DNA of 64,000 nucleotides. Source: Litsea cubeba. Taxonomy: Eukaryota; Streptophyta; Magnoliopsida; Laurales; Lauraceae. Both the position numbers and the translations under genes were made by a program. The DNA lies in NCBI GenBank assembly GCA_012931725.1, contig CM022946.1, positions 43,677,464 to 43,741,463 of the forward strand, in the 5' to 3' direction. Within the stretch, counting starts at the first letter, position 1, and each line of letters begins with the position of its first letter. The notes beneath the pieces are model-generated. The model had not been told where the DNA came from. It ran no database searches and saw nothing but the letters and a program-made list of their open reading frames with translations. Of the stretch, positions 62,569 through 64,000 are shown piece by piece.

Positions 62569-64000
62569 CGACTATTTCCACTCAACCACCTGGTCTAGCA
62601 CAGGATACTACACAAAGTGTGCCATTAAGAAGATCTACACTGGTTTCCAAACCTCCAAATCGATATACTCTCTCAACGATGGAATCTATTCATACTCCCA
62701 ACTCCTATAAGGAAGCCAGTACAGATCCTAATTGGCAAGATGCAATGACTGAGGAGATTGTGGCCCTTGAAACTAATCAGACTTGGGAAGTTGTTTCTCC
62801 TCCATCTAGCGTATTGATCATTAGAAACAAATGGGTCCTCTCTGTTAAATTATGACCCGATGGTACTTTGGACAGATATAAAGCCCAATTAGTGGCACAG
62901 GGGAACAAACAAGAATATGGAATAGATTACAATGAGATATTTGCTCCTTAGCAAAAATGACCATAGTTAGAACCTTGGTTGCGGTGGCTACATCCCGAAA
63001 CTGGCCTCTTTATCAGATGGATGTCAAGAATGCATTCCTTAATGAAGATCTTAAAGAAACAGTTTATATGAAACCACCACCTGGGTACTCTACTCCTCCT
63101 GGATCTGTCTGTCGATTAAGAAAACCTCTATATGGTTTGAAACAGGCCCCTAGGGCATGGTTCCAAAAATTTTGTACAATTCTTATCTAGAACAAATATA
63201 GTCAAGGTAGTTGTGATCCATCTACCTTTCTCTGACGGACACCTCATGGAAGAACTATATTGTTGTTGTATGTTGATGATATCATAATCACAGGGGAACA
63301 ATGAAAAAGAGATTGTTGCTCAAAAAAAAACTATCTAATGAAGATGTTTCATATGAAAGATTTGGGCCCTCTATCCTACTTTCTCGGGCTTCAATTTTCT
63401 AGACCCTCAGGAGGCATATTTCTGCATCAAAAGAAATATACAGAGGACATAATCACCATGCCCATTTGACAGATAAACGGACTACTGAAACTCCATTGGA
63501 ATTGAATGTTAAATACAGTCGCTCCGAAGGATGTCCACTTCGTGAAGCCACTATGTATCGACGTTTGGTTGGGAATCTTATCTATCTCTCTCTGACCAGA
63601 CCTGACATTGCTCATGTTGTACAAATAGTCATTCAATTTGTATCTGATCATCGCCGTCCTCATCTTAATGCTATACATCGTATCATTCGGTATCTTCGAG
63701 GAACAGTTGACAAAGGTCTTTTTTACCATTCCTATTCTCCCTTTCACCTTAATGCTTATGGTGACACAGATTGGGAAGGCTGCCCAGATACTAGATGATC
63801 CACTACAGGGTGGAGTGTGTTCCTTGGATCATCTCTCATTTCGTGGAAGAGTAAGAAACAAAAGACAGTTTCTACGTCTTCTTGTGAAGCGAAATATCGT
63901 GCAATGTCTTCTGCTACTGGTGAGATTGTATGGCTTCGGAGATTATTGATTGATTTTGGTGTTTTCCTTCACACCTACTCCATTACATGCTGACAACACT
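62568..64000 (+). pseudogene. Copia C6 reverse transcriptase and RNase H (cut by the right edge)
   Basis: Reads NWQDAMTEEIVALETNQTWE, then DRYKAQLVAQGNKQEYGIDY, YQMDVKNAFLNEDLKETVYM, LYGLKQAPRAWFQKF, the catalytic YVDDIIITG, DLGPLSYFLGLQF, MYRRLVGNLIYLSLTRPDIA and the RNase H start STTGWSVFLGSSLISWKSKK. Stops lie at 62852, 62950, 63188, 63234, 63302 and 63796. It stops at the window end within RNase H (PLHADNT region). Confidence 0.82.

Larger units (their letters stand above)
42249..64000 (+). mobile_element. Ty1/copia element C6, outermost of the nest (runs off the right edge)
   Basis: A plus-strand copia with a 5' LTR (about 42249-42734), a leader, gag, protease and integrase up to 45732. 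It is interrupted by copia C7 with its own nested gypsy, and resumes at about 62568 with reverse transcriptase and RNase H to the window end. The joint falls between the end of integrase (YSRRPVL) and the start of RT, as expected. Many stops make it the oldest layer. Confidence 0.8.

Overview
The window is nuclear DNA from a flowering plant with a large, repeat-rich genome. The evidence is a spliced gene whose exons match a plant JmjC oxygenase (JMJ31 type), plant-type Ty1/copia and Ty3/gypsy elements primed by initiator tRNA-Met, an RTE LINE with a (GAT)n tail, and a Mutator-like element carrying pieces of plant genes. The species cannot be told from the sequence.

Host gene. Five exons on the minus strand (40174-40300, 13615-13687, 13353-13469, 6006-6125 and a 19-nt exon at 5828-5846) join in phase through GT-AG introns. 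They encode the catalytic core of the oxygenase, including the HxD and distal His iron ligands. Nearly everything from 5.8 to 40.3 kb is therefore intron: one intron is about 26.5 kb and another about 7.2 kb. The missing first and last exons probably lie outside the window.

Layout, left to right. (1) 1-3894: minus-strand copia C1, cut by the window edge and inserted in a LINE RNase H region whose remains lie at 3895-4085 and 5173-5361. (2) 6477-12128: complete minus-strand copia C2 in the 7.2-kb intron, with LTRs that look identical and TSD AAATT. (3) About 14371-24131: a plus-strand RTE LINE broken by a Pack-MULE (14413-19322, TSD TATTTTTAA), a hAT-like element (20121-20951) and a shrunken gypsy (21584-23835). 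(4) 24136-33690: gypsy and RTE remains, split by copia C5 (26671-31473, TSD CATAT). C5 itself holds copia C4 and a TRIM. (5) 34032-34310: a MITE. (6) 34680-39890: a LINE split by the rearranged copia C3 (35231-39821, TSD TCTCT). (7) 40174-42248: a JmjC exon, a decayed partial copy of it, and a second TRIM. (8) 42249-64000: a four-level nest. Copia C6 (plus) contains copia C7 (minus, 45733-62525), which contains a Tat-like gypsy G8 (49696-61085, TSD CTATC), which contains a TRIM (52609-52919).

Most interesting points: the Pack-MULE with at least four plant gene fragments (dihydrolipoyl dehydrogenase, QWRF-like, BTB/POZ-like and one unnamed) and an unexplained third terminus with the same 9-bp target site; two copia insertions (C3, C5) that are internally scrambled yet bounded by clean 5-bp target duplications, as expected if rearranged cDNA was integrated; a roughly 310-bp TRIM family present three times; and an antisense gene inside G8.

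Boundaries and protein identities come from reading the sequence and from memory of the families. No database search was run.
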